DNA of 64,000 nt from Vibrio astriarenae. Its GTDB lineage: Bacteria > Pseudomonadota > Gammaproteobacteria > Enterobacterales > Vibrionaceae. The stretch is from contig NZ_CP047475.1 of the NCBI RefSeq assembly GCF_010587385.1, forward strand, positions 1,426,001 through 1,490,000, given 5' to 3'. Shown piece by piece: positions 36,939-45,705 of this stretch. The notes beneath the pieces are model-generated. The model saw nothing but the letters and a program-made list of their open reading frames with translations, made no database searches and was not told the origin of the DNA. The position numbers were made by a program, and so were the translations under genes. The stretch's first letter is position 1. Every line of letters starts with the position of its first letter.

Positions 36939-38192
36939 ATGGAACAAAGCATCGCAAACCAAATTATGGACAGAGCGGATCGGTTAGCTCAATTCAGTTC
37001 CATGAAAGATGGGTTAACACGGACGTATCTTTCAAAGGAGCATAAACAAGCACATCAACAGCTTGCTCAATGGATGCATCAGGCTGGTTTATCCACTCAT
37101 CAAGACAGTGTAGGGAATCAATGGGGTCGTAAAGTCTCTTCGATGCCCAATGCGCCGACGCTTATCTTAGGATCTCATAGCGATACGGTTTCTAACGCAG
37201 GGAAATACGATGGCAATCTAGGTATTCTGCTTGCCATTAGCGCGTTGGAGCAATTAAAGGATTTAGACTTCCCTTTTCACATTGATGTCGTTGCTTTTGC
37301 TGACGAAGAAGGGACGCGATTCAGTACGACTCTCATCGGCTCTAGCGCAGTGGCGGGGATATTTAATCCCCTTTGGTTGGAGAGGGAAGATCGTGATGGT
37401 GTAACCATGTCTGAGGCGATGTGTTATTTTGGCTTAGACCCTGAATTAGCAGGTAAGGATGCCTTGCAACCTGATCAAGTCCTTGGTTATTTAGAGGTGC
37501 ACATTGAGCAAGGACCATTGCTCGAGGCCAAGCAGTTGCCTGTAGGTGTTGTTACTGGGATTGCTGGGGCGAAGCGTTTTCAGTTGTCGGTAAAGGGTAT
37601 GGCAGGTCATGCCGGTACCGTACCGATTGATATGCGTGCGGATGCGTTTTGTGGTGTCGCTGAAATGACGATGGCAATAGAATCGTATGCAAAGCAAAAC
37701 CAATTAGTCGCGACAGTGGGAAAATGCGATGTCGTATCAAGCTCAGTAAATGTTATCCCTGGGCAGGTTAATTTTACTCTTGATATTCGAAGTTTGGAAC
37801 AGTCAAAGCTCGAACGTTCTTGCGATGATCTTTTGACTGAGCTAGCGATAATCGCGCAAAACAGAGGCTTGGAATTCAAGCATGAGCAGTTCTATCAGGC
37901 AGAGGCGGTGCCTTGTAGTAAAAAACTACAACAAACTTGGGGTGAGGTTGTGACTGAAGTGACTGGCAAACCATCGGAATATTTACCAAGCGGAGCAGGG
38001 CACGATGCGTTAGCAATGGCACACTTAACTCAAGTAGCAATGTTGTTTGTGCGTTGTGATAAAGGGATTAGTCATCACCCAGCGGAAGCGGTGCAACAAG
38101 GTGATGTAGCCGTTGCCTTGGAATGCTTAATCAAGATGCTTATCGCTCAAGGAAAGGCTCACAAGCTCAGTGAGGCTGCCAATCATGGCTAA
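36939..38192 (+). CDS. M20-family Zn hydrolase, allantoate amidohydrolase/N-carbamoyl-amino-acid hydrolase type
   Basis: A two-domain M20 metallopeptidase-like amidohydrolase of about 417 residues. Metal-site motifs are GSHSDTVSNAGKYDGNLGI (His, bridging Asp), ADEEGTRF (Glu), LEVHIEQGP (His) and ISHHPAE near the C-terminus (His). The lid domain starts near residue 205. The family cuts ureido C-N bonds in allantoate, ureidoglycolate or N-carbamoyl amino acids. Position after the PucG-like gene favours allantoate. AAGGA at 36923 serves ATG at 36939; TTG at 36933 also opens the frame. The product would feed the aminotransferase encoded just upstream. Confidence 0.88.
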   Translation: MEQSIANQIMDRADRLAQFSSMKDGLTRTYLSKEHKQAHQQLAQWMHQAGLSTHQDSVGNQWGRKVSSMPNAPTLILGSHSDTVSNAGKYDGNLGILLAISALEQLKDLDFPFHIDVVAFADEEGTRFSTTLIGSSAVAGIFNPLWLEREDRDGVTMSEAMCYFGLDPELAGKDALQPDQVLGYLEVHIEQGPLLEAKQLPVGVVTGIAGAKRFQLSVKGMAGHAGTVPIDMRADAFCGVAEMTMAIESYAKQNQLVATVGKCDVVSSSVNVIPGQVNFTLDIRSLEQSKLERSCDDLLTELAIIAQNRGLEFKHEQFYQAEAVPCSKKLQQTWGEVVTEVTGKPSEYLPSGAGHDALAMAHLTQVAMLFVRCDKGISHHPAEAVQQGDVAVALECLIKMLIAQGKAHKLSEAANHG

Positions 38193-39045
38193 TCAAGTGG
38201 ATAAACTCGTGTTTGGTATTGCTGGAAATTCACCGGGCTATCTTGAGCAGACTGGGGAGATAAATGCCTTCAGTTCAGATCGGGTAGCGCTCAATGGACC
38301 CAAGGCTTTATTTCCAATTTATGTTGAAGGCCATAATAGCTTTCTTGGTACGCAGCCATTTAGCAATGATTCACTGAACTTACCCAAAGAAGCTGATGCA
38401 ACAGTCCAGCTTGAGCCAGAACTAGCGATTAAGTATCGAGTGAGCTATCGAGATGATGGCTCAGTCGATCATTTGCAGCCATACGCCTTAACGGTGATCA
38501 ATGATGTGACTTATCGGAATCGACAGGCCATTAAACTGGCAGAGAAGAAAAACTGGAGAGAGTGCTCTAAAGGCATTTCACATGATGAGCTGTTAATTGA
38601 CTCTCTTCAGCCGGGTATTGAGATAGAACAATTGCGCCTTTGTGGCTTTTATAAGAGAAAAGGGCAATGGTTTCAGTGCAGTCAAGACGTTTCAGTGACC
38701 CAGTATATTGTTTTTTATCAAGAACTCACAGAATGGATATTGAACTCTATTTACAATCAAAAAGACGAAGGTGCAATGCACTGTATCCTTGATTTGTTTC
38801 ATACTGCGGGACAGCCTGACTCTATCACTGTTGCTATTGGTGCGCCGAGTTATACCGAGTTAGGTGCGAACCACAGCCTTTTGGTTGGAGATGAGGTTGC
38901 AGTGTGCCTATATCATGATAGTGAGCAACATTTAGATAAGTTACCGCGATTGTTTGACCAAAGTGAAATACTGGATAAGCCCAATCTAGATATGATTCTT
39001 CTTAAACAGGTCGTGGGTTCTCATAAAGATTTTTCAAATTTATAA
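38185..39045 (+). CDS. DUF5718-like protein, possibly FAH-fold
   Basis: A protein of about 286 residues that resembles the DUF5718 family. The segments VQLEPELAIKYRV and GAPSYTELGANHSLLVGDEV recall the substrate and metal region of fumarylacetoacetate hydrolase-fold enzymes, though I cannot confirm the full metal triad. The ATG at 38185 overlaps the end of the M20 gene by eight bases; GTG at 38170 is a second option. Its place inside the ureide-type operon suggests it acts on an intermediate, perhaps a ureidoglycolate- or keto-acid-like compound. No function is known to me. Confidence 0.65.
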   Translation: MANQVDKLVFGIAGNSPGYLEQTGEINAFSSDRVALNGPKALFPIYVEGHNSFLGTQPFSNDSLNLPKEADATVQLEPELAIKYRVSYRDDGSVDHLQPYALTVINDVTYRNRQAIKLAEKKNWRECSKGISHDELLIDSLQPGIEIEQLRLCGFYKRKGQWFQCSQDVSVTQYIVFYQELTEWILNSIYNQKDEGAMHCILDLFHTAGQPDSITVAIGAPSYTELGANHSLLVGDEVAVCLYHDSEQHLDKLPRLFDQSEILDKPNLDMILLKQVVGSHKDFSNL

Positions 39046-39068
39046 GGCATTACAGGGAAGAGGATGGA

Positions 39069-39644
39069 ATGCAAACACAAATAAACCTATCCGCGGCGTT
39101 TTTTCGCATCGGGTTATTTGGCTTTGGTGGAGGGCCAACAATGATCCCTCTAGTTCACAAAGAGGTTGTGGATAATTATGGATGGATGAACGATGACGAG
39201 TTCTCTAATGTGCTTGCCATCGGTAACACCCTACCGGGACCGATTGCAACAAAGATGGCGGGTTATATTGGCTACAAGGTTGGAGGGGTAGTCGGCTGTG
39301 TCAACGCAGTGATTGCGATGATCATACCCGTCATTCTCGTCATGATAGCTGGCTTGGGGTTGTTGAATGAATATCGCGACAAACCTTGGGTAGCCGGCAT
39401 GGCGCATGGTGTCATACCTGTGGTTACGTGGATGATGGCAAAATTGACTTATGATTTCTTAATTAAGGGACACAAGGCTTTGGGAGCGATAGCTATGGCG
39501 ATAGGTGTAGCCGTGTCTGTGGGTTGTATTGTGGTGTTAAATATCCATCCAGGCCTTGTGGTTGGTGCGACAATCTTAGCGGTGTTAGTCAAGCCACAAA
39601 AGTCCGAAAAGTCAAAAACTGAACCAGATAACAGTATGGGATAA
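39069..39644 (+). CDS. Chromate transporter family protein, half-size, first subunit
   Basis: A 191-residue membrane protein with about six helices and the CHR-family motif FGFGGGPTMIPLVHKEVV plus NTLPGPIATKMAGYIGYKVGG. It is a short (half-size) CHR protein that needs a partner, supplied by the next gene two bases downstream. CHR proteins export chromate in some bacteria, but many act on other or unknown anions. Position at the end of a ureide-type operon makes an organic-anion role such as oxalate export possible, which is speculation. Confidence 0.88.
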   Translation: MQTQINLSAAFFRIGLFGFGGGPTMIPLVHKEVVDNYGWMNDDEFSNVLAIGNTLPGPIATKMAGYIGYKVGGVVGCVNAVIAMIIPVILVMIAGLGLLNEYRDKPWVAGMAHGVIPVVTWMMAKLTYDFLIKGHKALGAIAMAIGVAVSVGCIVVLNIHPGLVVGATILAVLVKPQKSEKSKTEPDNSMG

Positions 39645-39646
39645 CT

Positions 39647-40174
39647 ATGCAAATTTATATCGATATCTTTCTCGCGTTTTTTATCCCAAACATTGTGGGT
39701 TACGGTGGAGGTCCTGCGATTATTCCTTTGGTAGAGGCACAGGTAGTGGGCCACTATGCTTGGATGGATGCCGCTCAATTTGCTGAAGTCTTGGCGTTAG
39801 CTAATGCTCTTCCATCTCCTATTGCCACCAAAATGGCTGGCTATATAGGCTATGAAATGGGGGGGATTCCAGGCGCATTGATAGCCATCTTTGCAACGGT
39901 GGCACCAACAATTCTCATTATGCTGGTGGCAATGGGAGTACTGTATAAATACCGTAATTCTGTAAAGGTAAAAGCTCTGAGTGCATGGGTTTTGCCTATT
40001 ATTTTTACGCTCATGGCGTTGCTAAGTTATAAGCTACTGCAATCTGGGACTGAAACTGGCTGGGGACATTTTGCGTTATTGTTCATTGCAGCCGGTCTGT
40101 GTTTAGAAAAACTGAAAGTTCATCCAACTTATGTGATCTGTGCCAGCTTGCTATATGGTGCGATATTACTTTAG
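39647..40174 (+). CDS. Chromate transporter family protein, half-size, second subunit
   Basis: A 175-residue CHR-family half-transporter, with YGGGPAIIPLVEAQVV and NALPSPIATKMAGYIGYEMGG mirroring the upstream partner. The pair would form an antiparallel heterodimer. It is the last gene of the cluster and is followed by a terminator. Confidence 0.88.
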   Translation: MQIYIDIFLAFFIPNIVGYGGGPAIIPLVEAQVVGHYAWMDAAQFAEVLALANALPSPIATKMAGYIGYEMGGIPGALIAIFATVAPTILIMLVAMGVLYKYRNSVKVKALSAWVLPIIFTLMALLSYKLLQSGTETGWGHFALLFIAAGLCLEKLKVHPTYVICASLLYGAILL

Positions 40175-40250
40175 TAAACGGGATAGTGTAATGATTAGGA
40201 AATGCCCATAACACTTTCAAGGAAACTCACTAAGTCTCAAATACAACAAA

Positions 40251-40274
40251 GCCCGCTATAAAAGCGGGCTTTGT
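40251..40274 (+). terminator. Terminator after the chromate-transporter pair
   Basis: AAGCCCGC and GCGGGCTT flank a short A/T loop; the sequence ends in TTGTG, a weak T run. It is nearly the same stem as the terminator after the agarase at 28863. Confidence 0.75.
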
Positions 40275-40295
40275 GATTGTTCATAAGAACGAATA

Positions 40296-40372
40296 TGGTG
40301 GATCCGGGCGAACTCGAATCGCCGACCCCCGCCATGTCAAGGCGGTACTCTAACCAACTGAGCTACGGATCC
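40296..40372 (-). tRNA. tRNA-Val (GAC)
   Basis: A 77-base cloverleaf on the minus strand with encoded CCA. The acceptor GGATCCG pairs with CGGATCC, the anticodon loop reads TTGACAT (anticodon GAC), and the T arm contains GTTCGAG-like GATTCGAGTTC. It matches the E. coli tRNA-Val2 (GAC) type in layout. A second copy lies 36 bases upstream on the same strand. Confidence 0.95.
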
Positions 40373-40408
40373 AGATTGTGTTCTTTTGCATCTTTATGCA
40401 GTAAGGAG

Positions 40409-40485
40409 TGGTGGGTCCGGGCGAACTCGAATCGCCGACCCCTACCATGTCAAGGTAGTACTCTAACCAACTGAGCTACGGACCC
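40409..40485 (-). tRNA. tRNA-Val (GAC), second copy
   Basis: A 77-base tRNA with encoded CCA, acceptor GGGTCCG/CGGACCC and anticodon loop TTGACAT (GAC). The body is nearly identical to the neighbouring copy; acceptor and anticodon stems differ by compensated changes. The two are presumably co-transcribed leftward, this copy first. Confidence 0.95.
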
Positions 40486-40667
40486 ATTCCTTAAGAACGA
40501 GATGGATATTAACGGCTCTAATCGGAGCGTGCAAGTGTAAAATCAAGGTTTTGTGACTGTTTGTTTTTTTTGTGAACAGGTTGGTGAGGGAATGAGCGAT
40601 GGAGGCGAATGTAACGTGGGTTTGGCGATGAATTTATTGCAACGAAGAAATCGTATGTGATGATTTT

Positions 40668-40711
40668 GTAGAAGGTAGAAGGTAGAAGTGGAGAACCTCT
40701 AGACTTCTACC
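40668..40711 (-). terminator. GTAGAAG triple repeat and hairpin after rlmI
   Basis: Three exact tandem GTAGAAG units (40668-40688) lead into a hairpin, GGTAGAAGT (40681-40689) pairing with ACTTCTACC (40703-40711). It lies 14 bp past the rlmI stop. No clear T run follows on the minus strand, so termination is uncertain; it resembles short 3' repeats found in vibrio genomes. Confidence 0.5.
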
Positions 40712-40724
40712 TCAAATCTAGGTT

Positions 40725-41918
40725 TTAAAGAACCTTACAAGCAAAGCCTTTTAGGTAGAAACCTTCTGGGTATGCTGTATCCGTTGGATGATCGGCTGCT
40801 TGTTCGAAACGTTCTACAAATTTCACTGAGCGGCCAGCATCAACGGCTGCGTCTGCGATAATTTTTTGGAAAAGATTTTGGTCCATCAAGCCAGAGCAAG
40901 AGTATGTAAGCAAGGTGCCACCGGGTTTGAGGATTTGCATGGCAAGCATGTTGATATCTTTGTAGCCGCGGCATGCACCATTTAACTGGGCTTTGGTGTC
41001 AGCAAACTTCGGTGGGTCCATGATGACGACGTCAAACTTGGTACCTTGATCTCGATATTCGCGTAGTAACTTGAATACATCTGCGTTTAAGAACACTGCG
41101 CGCTTTTTAGAGATATCAAAGCCATTTTCGATTGCGTTCTCTTTTGCTTTGTCTAGCGCAGGTTGTGAAACATCAGCATTAATGACACGTGACGCGCCGC
41201 CTTTAAGCGCATAAAGGCCAAAGCCTCCGGTGTATGAGAAACAGTTAAGTACTTCTTTGTCCTTAACGTACTTCATCGATTGCTGACGGCTATCGCGTTG
41301 ATCAAGGTAAAAGCCTGTTTTGTGACCATTCTCGATATCAACGCCGATTTTAATGCCGTTTTCCTCTATCCAGACATTAGCAGGAGGCATTGCGCCGTGT
41401 AATACACCGGTTACTTCCTCAAGGCCTTCTTTCTTACGGATAGCAACATCAGAGCGCTCGTAGATATTACAGTCTGGGAAAACAACGAGCAGTGCTTTAA
41501 CTAGAGTATCGCGATGACGGTCTGCACCTGCACTTAGCAGCTGACAAACTAAGTAGTTGTCAAACTTATCGATCGTAACGCCGGGTAGGCCGTCATTTTC
41601 TGCTGCAATCAAGCGAAAGCCTGTAAGACCATCACGTTCAATGACATCTTCACGCAGAACAAGTGCGTCGTTAATGCGCTTTTCAAAGAAACTTTGGTCA
41701 ATCTCGACTTTTTCAAATGACCATACACGAGCTCGGATTTGAGAGTTTGGCGAATAGGCGGCTTTTGCTAACCATTGGCCTTTATGGCTGAAAACATCAA
41801 CGGTTTCGCCTAGTTGAGGCTCACCTTTAACTCGCTCAATACCGCGTGAAAAGATCCAAGGGTGTCGACGCTGTAGTGACTTTTCACGACCGCGGGTTAG
41901 GTAAATCGCTGGTTTCAT
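40725..41918 (-). CDS. rlmI: 23S rRNA (cytosine-1962-C5) methyltransferase
   Basis: A protein of 397 residues. The N-terminal PUA domain begins [24 protein letters not shown], here written across the RlmI-specific start, and the C-terminal Rossmann methyltransferase has [13 protein letters not shown], the [12 protein letters not shown] motif and the TYSCSGLM cysteine. It methylates C1962 of 23S rRNA. A longer frame to 42014 exists, but family comparison favours ATG at 41918. It is divergent from acylphosphatase, an arrangement common in vibrios. Confidence 0.93.
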   Translation of the reverse strand: MKPAIYLTRGREKSLQRRHPWIFSRGIERVKGEPQLGETVDVFSHKGQWLAKAAYSPNSQIRARVWSFEKVEIDQSFFEKRINDALVLREDVIERDGLTGFRLIAAENDGLPGVTIDKFDNYLVCQLLSAGADRHRDTLVKALLVVFPDCNIYERSDVAIRKKEGLEEVTGVLHGAMPPANVWIEENGIKIGVDIENGHKTGFYLDQRDSRQQSMKYVKDKEVLNCFSYTGGFGLYALKGGASRVINADVSQPALDKAKENAIENGFDISKKRAVFLNADVFKLLREYRDQGTKFDVVIMDPPKFADTKAQLNGACRGYKDINMLAMQILKPGGTLLTYSCSGLMDQNLFQKIIADAAVDAGRSVKFVERFEQAADHPTDTAYPEGFYLKGFACKVL

Positions 41919-42072
41919 AAATGAACTCGTTTTCAAACTGTGATGGGGAAAATGGTCGGCTATTTTGTATAAAGAGTAGAACAAAAGCAAGGTATGTGGC
42001 TGATCCCATTCCAACTAATCTAAATGCTTCTACAATTAATGAGCGTAAACATCGATTGTTAAGGAGAATAAG

Positions 42073-42345
42073 ATGTCTCATGTATCACGAAAGTTCATTG
42101 TATCTGGGGTTGTGCAAGGTGTTGGGTTTCGCTATCACACTTGTCATGAAGGATTGAAATTGGGCTTAAATGGCTACGCGAGAAACTTAGCGAATGGCAA
42201 TGTTGAGGTGTTAGCGACCGGAGAAGATGGCGCGATAGAGCAACTCGAGATGTGGTTGAGTGGAGGGCCCAGAACTGCATCCGTGGACTCTGTGGTCAGT
42301 GAGCCGGTGGCTTTAGTGGAGATGAGAGGGTTTGAAATTCAATAA
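42073..42345 (+). CDS. Acylphosphatase
   Basis: A 90-residue acylphosphatase. The phosphate loop [12 protein letters not shown] with its catalytic Arg, and the catalytic Asn region [14 protein letters not shown], are intact. It hydrolyses carboxyl-phosphate bonds such as acetyl phosphate. AAGGAG lies 7 bp upstream of the ATG. A nested inverted repeat follows at 42351-42398. Confidence 0.94.
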   Translation: MSHVSRKFIVSGVVQGVGFRYHTCHEGLKLGLNGYARNLANGNVEVLATGEDGAIEQLEMWLSGGPRTASVDSVVSEPVALVEMRGFEIQ

Positions 42346-42359
42346 CCCCTATAAGTTAA

Positions 42360-42378
42360 GGTCGCAATTGATGCGACC
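42360..42378. terminator. Hairpin between convergent acylphosphatase and tusE genes
   Basis: GGTCGCA and TGCGACC flank a five-base loop, nested within ATAAGTTA/TAACTTAT outer arms (42351-42398). There is no long T run; it probably serves as a bidirectional terminator. Confidence 0.5.
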
Positions 42379-42425
42379 CTGGTGACATTGTAACTTATGG
42401 CTTATTTGTTACTGGTTGGGTTCTT

Positions 42426-42755
42426 TTAGAGGCACTTCGCTGGTTTTGGTAAGCCTGCTAGCTTCGTAGCTTGCTTAGCTGGGCCCTGTTTGAACAGTTT
42501 AAAAAGATACTTACTGTTGCCTTTTTCAGGACCGTACTTCTTCTCCATCGCCTTTACCAGCATACGAACAGCAGGAGAGGTGTTGAACTCTTCATAGAAA
42601 TCACGCACAAAATGCACAACTTCCAAATGCGCTTCCGTCAGTTCGATGCCTTCTTGCTCAGCGAGTATATTAATCATCTCTGGCTCCCAGTCTTTGTGAT
42701 TAAGTAGGTAGCCTTGGGCGTCAGTTTCGATCTGTTTTTCTTTAAATACAAACAT
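42426..42755 (-). CDS. tusE: TusE/DsrC-family sulfur relay protein
   Basis: A protein of 109 residues when started at ATG 42755 ([16 protein letters not shown]); the frame runs further upstream without homology. The conserved DsrC/TusE C-terminus LPKPAKCL carries the penultimate cysteine that accepts sulfur. It passes sulfur from TusBCD to MnmA for 2-thiouridine in tRNA. It sits between acylphosphatase and yccA, the order seen in E. coli and vibrios. Confidence 0.92.
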   Translation of the reverse strand: MFVFKEKQIETDAQGYLLNHKDWEPEMINILAEQEGIELTEAHLEVVHFVRDFYEEFNTSPAVRMLVKAMEKKYGPEKGNSKYLFKLFKQGPAKQATKLAGLPKPAKCL

Positions 42756-42816
42756 AATTGTTGATGGTTTTATTCGACACTTGGCAAGTGTAAACCCTAT
42801 TGAAGTGATTGAAAAC

Positions 42817-42844
42817 AAAAAGCCCGAGCGAGATGCTCGGGCTT
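42817..42844 (-). terminator. Terminator after yccA
   Basis: AAGCCCGAGC and GCTCGGGCTT form a 10-bp stem with a five-base loop; on the minus strand it is followed by a T run. It lies between yccA and tusE. Confidence 0.85.
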
Positions 42845-42867
42845 GGATTTTGGAGTAATCTTAAAGA

Positions 42868-43530
42868 TTAGTCGTCGTTCATCACACCTAGAATGCTGAG
42901 TAGGCTGATGAAGATGTTGTATAGCGATACGTAAAGGCTAACTGTCGCTGAGATGTAGTTAGTTTCGCCGCCGCGGATGATTGACTGAGTTGTCAGCAAG
43001 ATAACACCTGTTGAGAAAAGGATAAACATCGCACTCATCGCTAGATATAGCATAGGCATCTGTAGGAAGATGTTCGCTACCATACCAACAAGCAGAACAA
43101 CGAAACCAGCCATTAGCATGCCATTTAGGAATGATAGGTCGCGTTTAGTTGTTAGCGCGTATGCTGACGCACCCATGAACGCAAGGGCAGTACCACCAAG
43201 AGCAGTTAGAACGACATCACCCATGCCTGCACCGATGTACATGCTTAGGATAGGGCCAGTTGTGTAGCCTAGGAAACCAGTAAATAGGAATGTAAAGACA
43301 AGACCCATGCTGTTGTTGCGGTTCTTTTCTGTTAGGAAAAGTAGACCGTAGAAGCCGACGAGCATCAGGATCAAGCCTGGACGTGGTAGGTTCATTGCCA
43401 TAGAGAATGCAGCAACAACTGCAGACCACAGCAGGGTCATAGACAGTAGAGCATACGTGTTACGTAGTACTTTGTTTGTTTGTAGAGCGCTCTCTTGAGT
43501 CGCTGTACGGCTAAACATAGGGTTGTTCAT
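42868..43530 (-). CDS. yccA: Bax inhibitor-1/YccA family membrane protein
   Basis: A seven-helix inner-membrane protein of 220 residues starting at ATG 43530 (MNNPMFSRTATQESALQTNK); an upstream in-frame extension to 43608 has no support. The family fold and the FtsH-interacting short cytosolic N-terminus match YccA, a modulator of the FtsH protease. The terminal NDD is typical of the BI-1 family C-terminus. Confidence 0.92.
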   Translation of the reverse strand: MNNPMFSRTATQESALQTNKVLRNTYALLSMTLLWSAVVAAFSMAMNLPRPGLILMLVGFYGLLFLTEKNRNNSMGLVFTFLFTGFLGYTTGPILSMYIGAGMGDVVLTALGGTALAFMGASAYALTTKRDLSFLNGMLMAGFVVLLVGMVANIFLQMPMLYLAMSAMFILFSTGVILLTTQSIIRGGETNYISATVSLYVSLYNIFISLLSILGVMNDD

Positions 43531-43839
43531 AATCTTCCTCGTAAAAGAATGATAGTTATTTACTTCCTTTATGGGGGCAAAACTAGAAAAAATCAAGCCC
43601 AAAACCAATAGGGATATTATTTCTTAGCCCCAAAATGCGGCTAAGGATCAATTGCTTAATAATAATAGAAATGGCTATTTGAGTGGTTACAGAGTTGTAA
43701 CAGGGTGTAAGAATCGCATCTAACGCTGTGAAATAGGGTCGATTATCACTTATCCCGGACTCTAGTTGAATGCGATTAAAGAAAACCGAGAGGAAGAAGG
43801 TAAAAGGATAGACCCTTCAACCTTCCTCCTTTGCTGACT
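43531..43839. other. Intergenic region between yccA and aapP
   Basis: It contains the yccA promoter and, at 43788-43829, an imperfect inverted repeat (GAGGAAG with CTTCCTC on a long arm) that may end the leftward aap transcript. No gene was found. Confidence 0.35.
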
Positions 43840-44586
43840 CTAGTGATGCAGAATCTGTGCTAAGAAATTCTGAGTACGGTCAGATTGAGGGTTTTCGAAG
43901 AAATCGACAGGGTTGTTTTCTTCAATGATTTCACCCGCATCCATGAAAATAACACGGTCGGCCACTTCCTTAGCAAAGCCCATTTCGTGGGTCACACAAA
44001 TCATGGTCATGCCTTCTTCAGCCAGTTCGACCATAACGTCAAGAACTTCACGAACCATCTCTGGGTCGAGGGCAGATGTTGGTTCATCAAAAAGCATCAC
44101 TTGTGGGTTCATGCAAAGTGAACGAGCAATTGCGACACGTTGCTGCTGACCGCCCGAAAGCTGGCCTGGGTACTTGTCTGCTTGATCTGGGATCTTTACG
44201 CGCTCTAAGTATTTCATTGCAATCGCTTCTGCCTCTTCTTTTGGCATTTTTTTCACCCAAATCGGTGCTAGCGTACAGTTCTCTAGTACCGTTAGGTGAG
44301 GGAAGAGGTTGAAGTGTTGGAAACACATACCGACTTCTCTACGAACTGCTTCAATGTTCTTCAGATCTTCGGTGAGCTCGTTACCAGAAACGACAATCTG
44401 TCCCTTTTGATGCTCCTCAAGTCGGTTAATACAGCGAATCATGGTTGACTTGCCCGAGCCAGAAGGCCCACAAACCACTATCTTCTCACCTTTCTTAACT
44501 TGAAGGTTGATGTTTTTAAGAACATGAAATTCGCCGTACCACTTGTTCATGTCATTGATTTCAATTACTAAATCTTGTTGTGTCAT
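43840..44586 (-). CDS. aapP: General L-amino-acid ABC transporter, ATP-binding protein
   Basis: A 248-residue ABC ATPase when started at ATG 44586 ([20 protein letters not shown]); the frame extends upstream inside aapM without homology. Walker A (GPSGSGKST), signature [14 protein letters not shown] and Walker [14 protein letters not shown] are intact. It is the last gene of a leftward aapJ-Q-M-P operon and drives uptake of a broad range of L-amino acids. Confidence 0.95.
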   Translation of the reverse strand: MTQQDLVIEINDMNKWYGEFHVLKNINLQVKKGEKIVVCGPSGSGKSTMIRCINRLEEHQKGQIVVSGNELTEDLKNIEAVRREVGMCFQHFNLFPHLTVLENCTLAPIWVKKMPKEEAEAIAMKYLERVKIPDQADKYPGQLSGGQQQRVAIARSLCMNPQVMLFDEPTSALDPEMVREVLDVMVELAEEGMTMICVTHEMGFAKEVADRVIFMDAGEIIEENNPVDFFENPQSDRTQNFLAQILHH

Positions 44587-44606
44587 AATACGTCCCTGAG
44601 TTTCTT

Positions 44607-45704
44607 TTATCGTTTGTGACCGGTATGCAGTTTGTTTTCGAGCCATATCGAATATCTCGACATGCCAAAACAGAAGATCCAGAACACTAACCCAACAAAT
44701 ATGTAACTTTCTGTTGCAAACCCTAACCACTCGGGGTCAGTGTTGGCGGCTTGGCCAATACCCAGTACATCAAACATACCAATGATAAGTACTAGACTGG
44801 TATCTTTAAATAGACCGATAAAGGTGTTTACAATCGATGGAATGGTAATCTTCAACGCTTGTGGCAGGATGATGAGTCCCATCTTTTTCCAATAGCTTAA
44901 TCCAAGTGCGTCAGCCGCCTCGTATTGTCCTTTTGGAATCGCTTGTAGGCCACCGCGTACCACTTCTGCCATATAGGCAGCACTAAACATCACCACACCG
45001 ATTAGTGCGCGAATGAGCTTGTCGGTGTCAGCGCCTTGCGTTAAGAAGAGCGGTAGCATAACAGATGCCATGAATAGTACGGTAATCAGTGGTACACCAC
45101 GCCATACTTCAATGTAGACAGTACAGATACTGCGAATAATAGGCATGTCTGAACGTCGACCGAGGGCAAGTGCTACACCGATAGGTAATGAAACTACGAT
45201 ACCAACAAGCGCAATGATTAACGTAACAAGCAGACCACCCCAACGGTGTGTTTCCACGACTTCGAGACCAAATACACCACCGTACAGCAGTGCGCCGATG
45301 ATGAATGGATAGATGTTAACGAAGAACAAGAAAATCCATGTGCGCTTCGGTGTTTTCTCATAGGCGAGAAGAACGGTGAAGATGGCAAGCGTTGCGTAAA
45401 ACAGGCGAGGGCGCCACAGTTCAGCTTCTGGATAGAACCCATACATAAACTGCTGCCAACGGACACTAATAAATACCCAACAAGCACCTTCACGCGAACA
45501 TGCATCGCGAGTTTCACCTACCCAGTCTGCTTTAAGGATTGCCCAATCAAACGTCGTCCAAAGTAGAGATACGGCAAAATAGGCCAGAATTACGGTGACA
45601 ATGGAGTTAATTGGTCCATTAAATAGGTTTCGTTTTAGCCAGCCAACCAAGCCAACCGTATTCGGCGGCGGTGGAAGATCAGGCTGAAATTGATGCACTT
45701 TCAT
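44607..45704 (-). CDS. aapM: General L-amino-acid ABC transporter permease
   Basis: A 365-residue permease, longer than HisM-type proteins owing to an extended N-terminal part, as in AapM. The EAA loop [19 protein letters not shown] is clear. It follows aapQ with one base between stop and start, showing tight coupling, and ends 20 bp before aapP. Confidence 0.95.
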   Translation of the reverse strand: MKVHQFQPDLPPPPNTVGLVGWLKRNLFNGPINSIVTVILAYFAVSLLWTTFDWAILKADWVGETRDACSREGACWVFISVRWQQFMYGFYPEAELWRPRLFYATLAIFTVLLAYEKTPKRTWIFLFFVNIYPFIIGALLYGGVFGLEVVETHRWGGLLVTLIIALVGIVVSLPIGVALALGRRSDMPIIRSICTVYIEVWRGVPLITVLFMASVMLPLFLTQGADTDKLIRALIGVVMFSAAYMAEVVRGGLQAIPKGQYEAADALGLSYWKKMGLIILPQALKITIPSIVNTFIGLFKDTSLVLIIGMFDVLGIGQAANTDPEWLGFATESYIFVGLVFWIFCFGMSRYSIWLENKLHTGHKR

Positions 45705-45705
45705 A

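Noticed and set aside
40277..40474. Open frame across the tRNA pair
   Set aside because: It overlaps both tRNA-Val genes and is an artefact of tRNA sequence.
40296..40485. tRNA-Asp reading of the two tRNA genes
   Set aside because: The anticodon loop is TTGACAT, giving GAC (Val); tRNA-Asp would show GTC.
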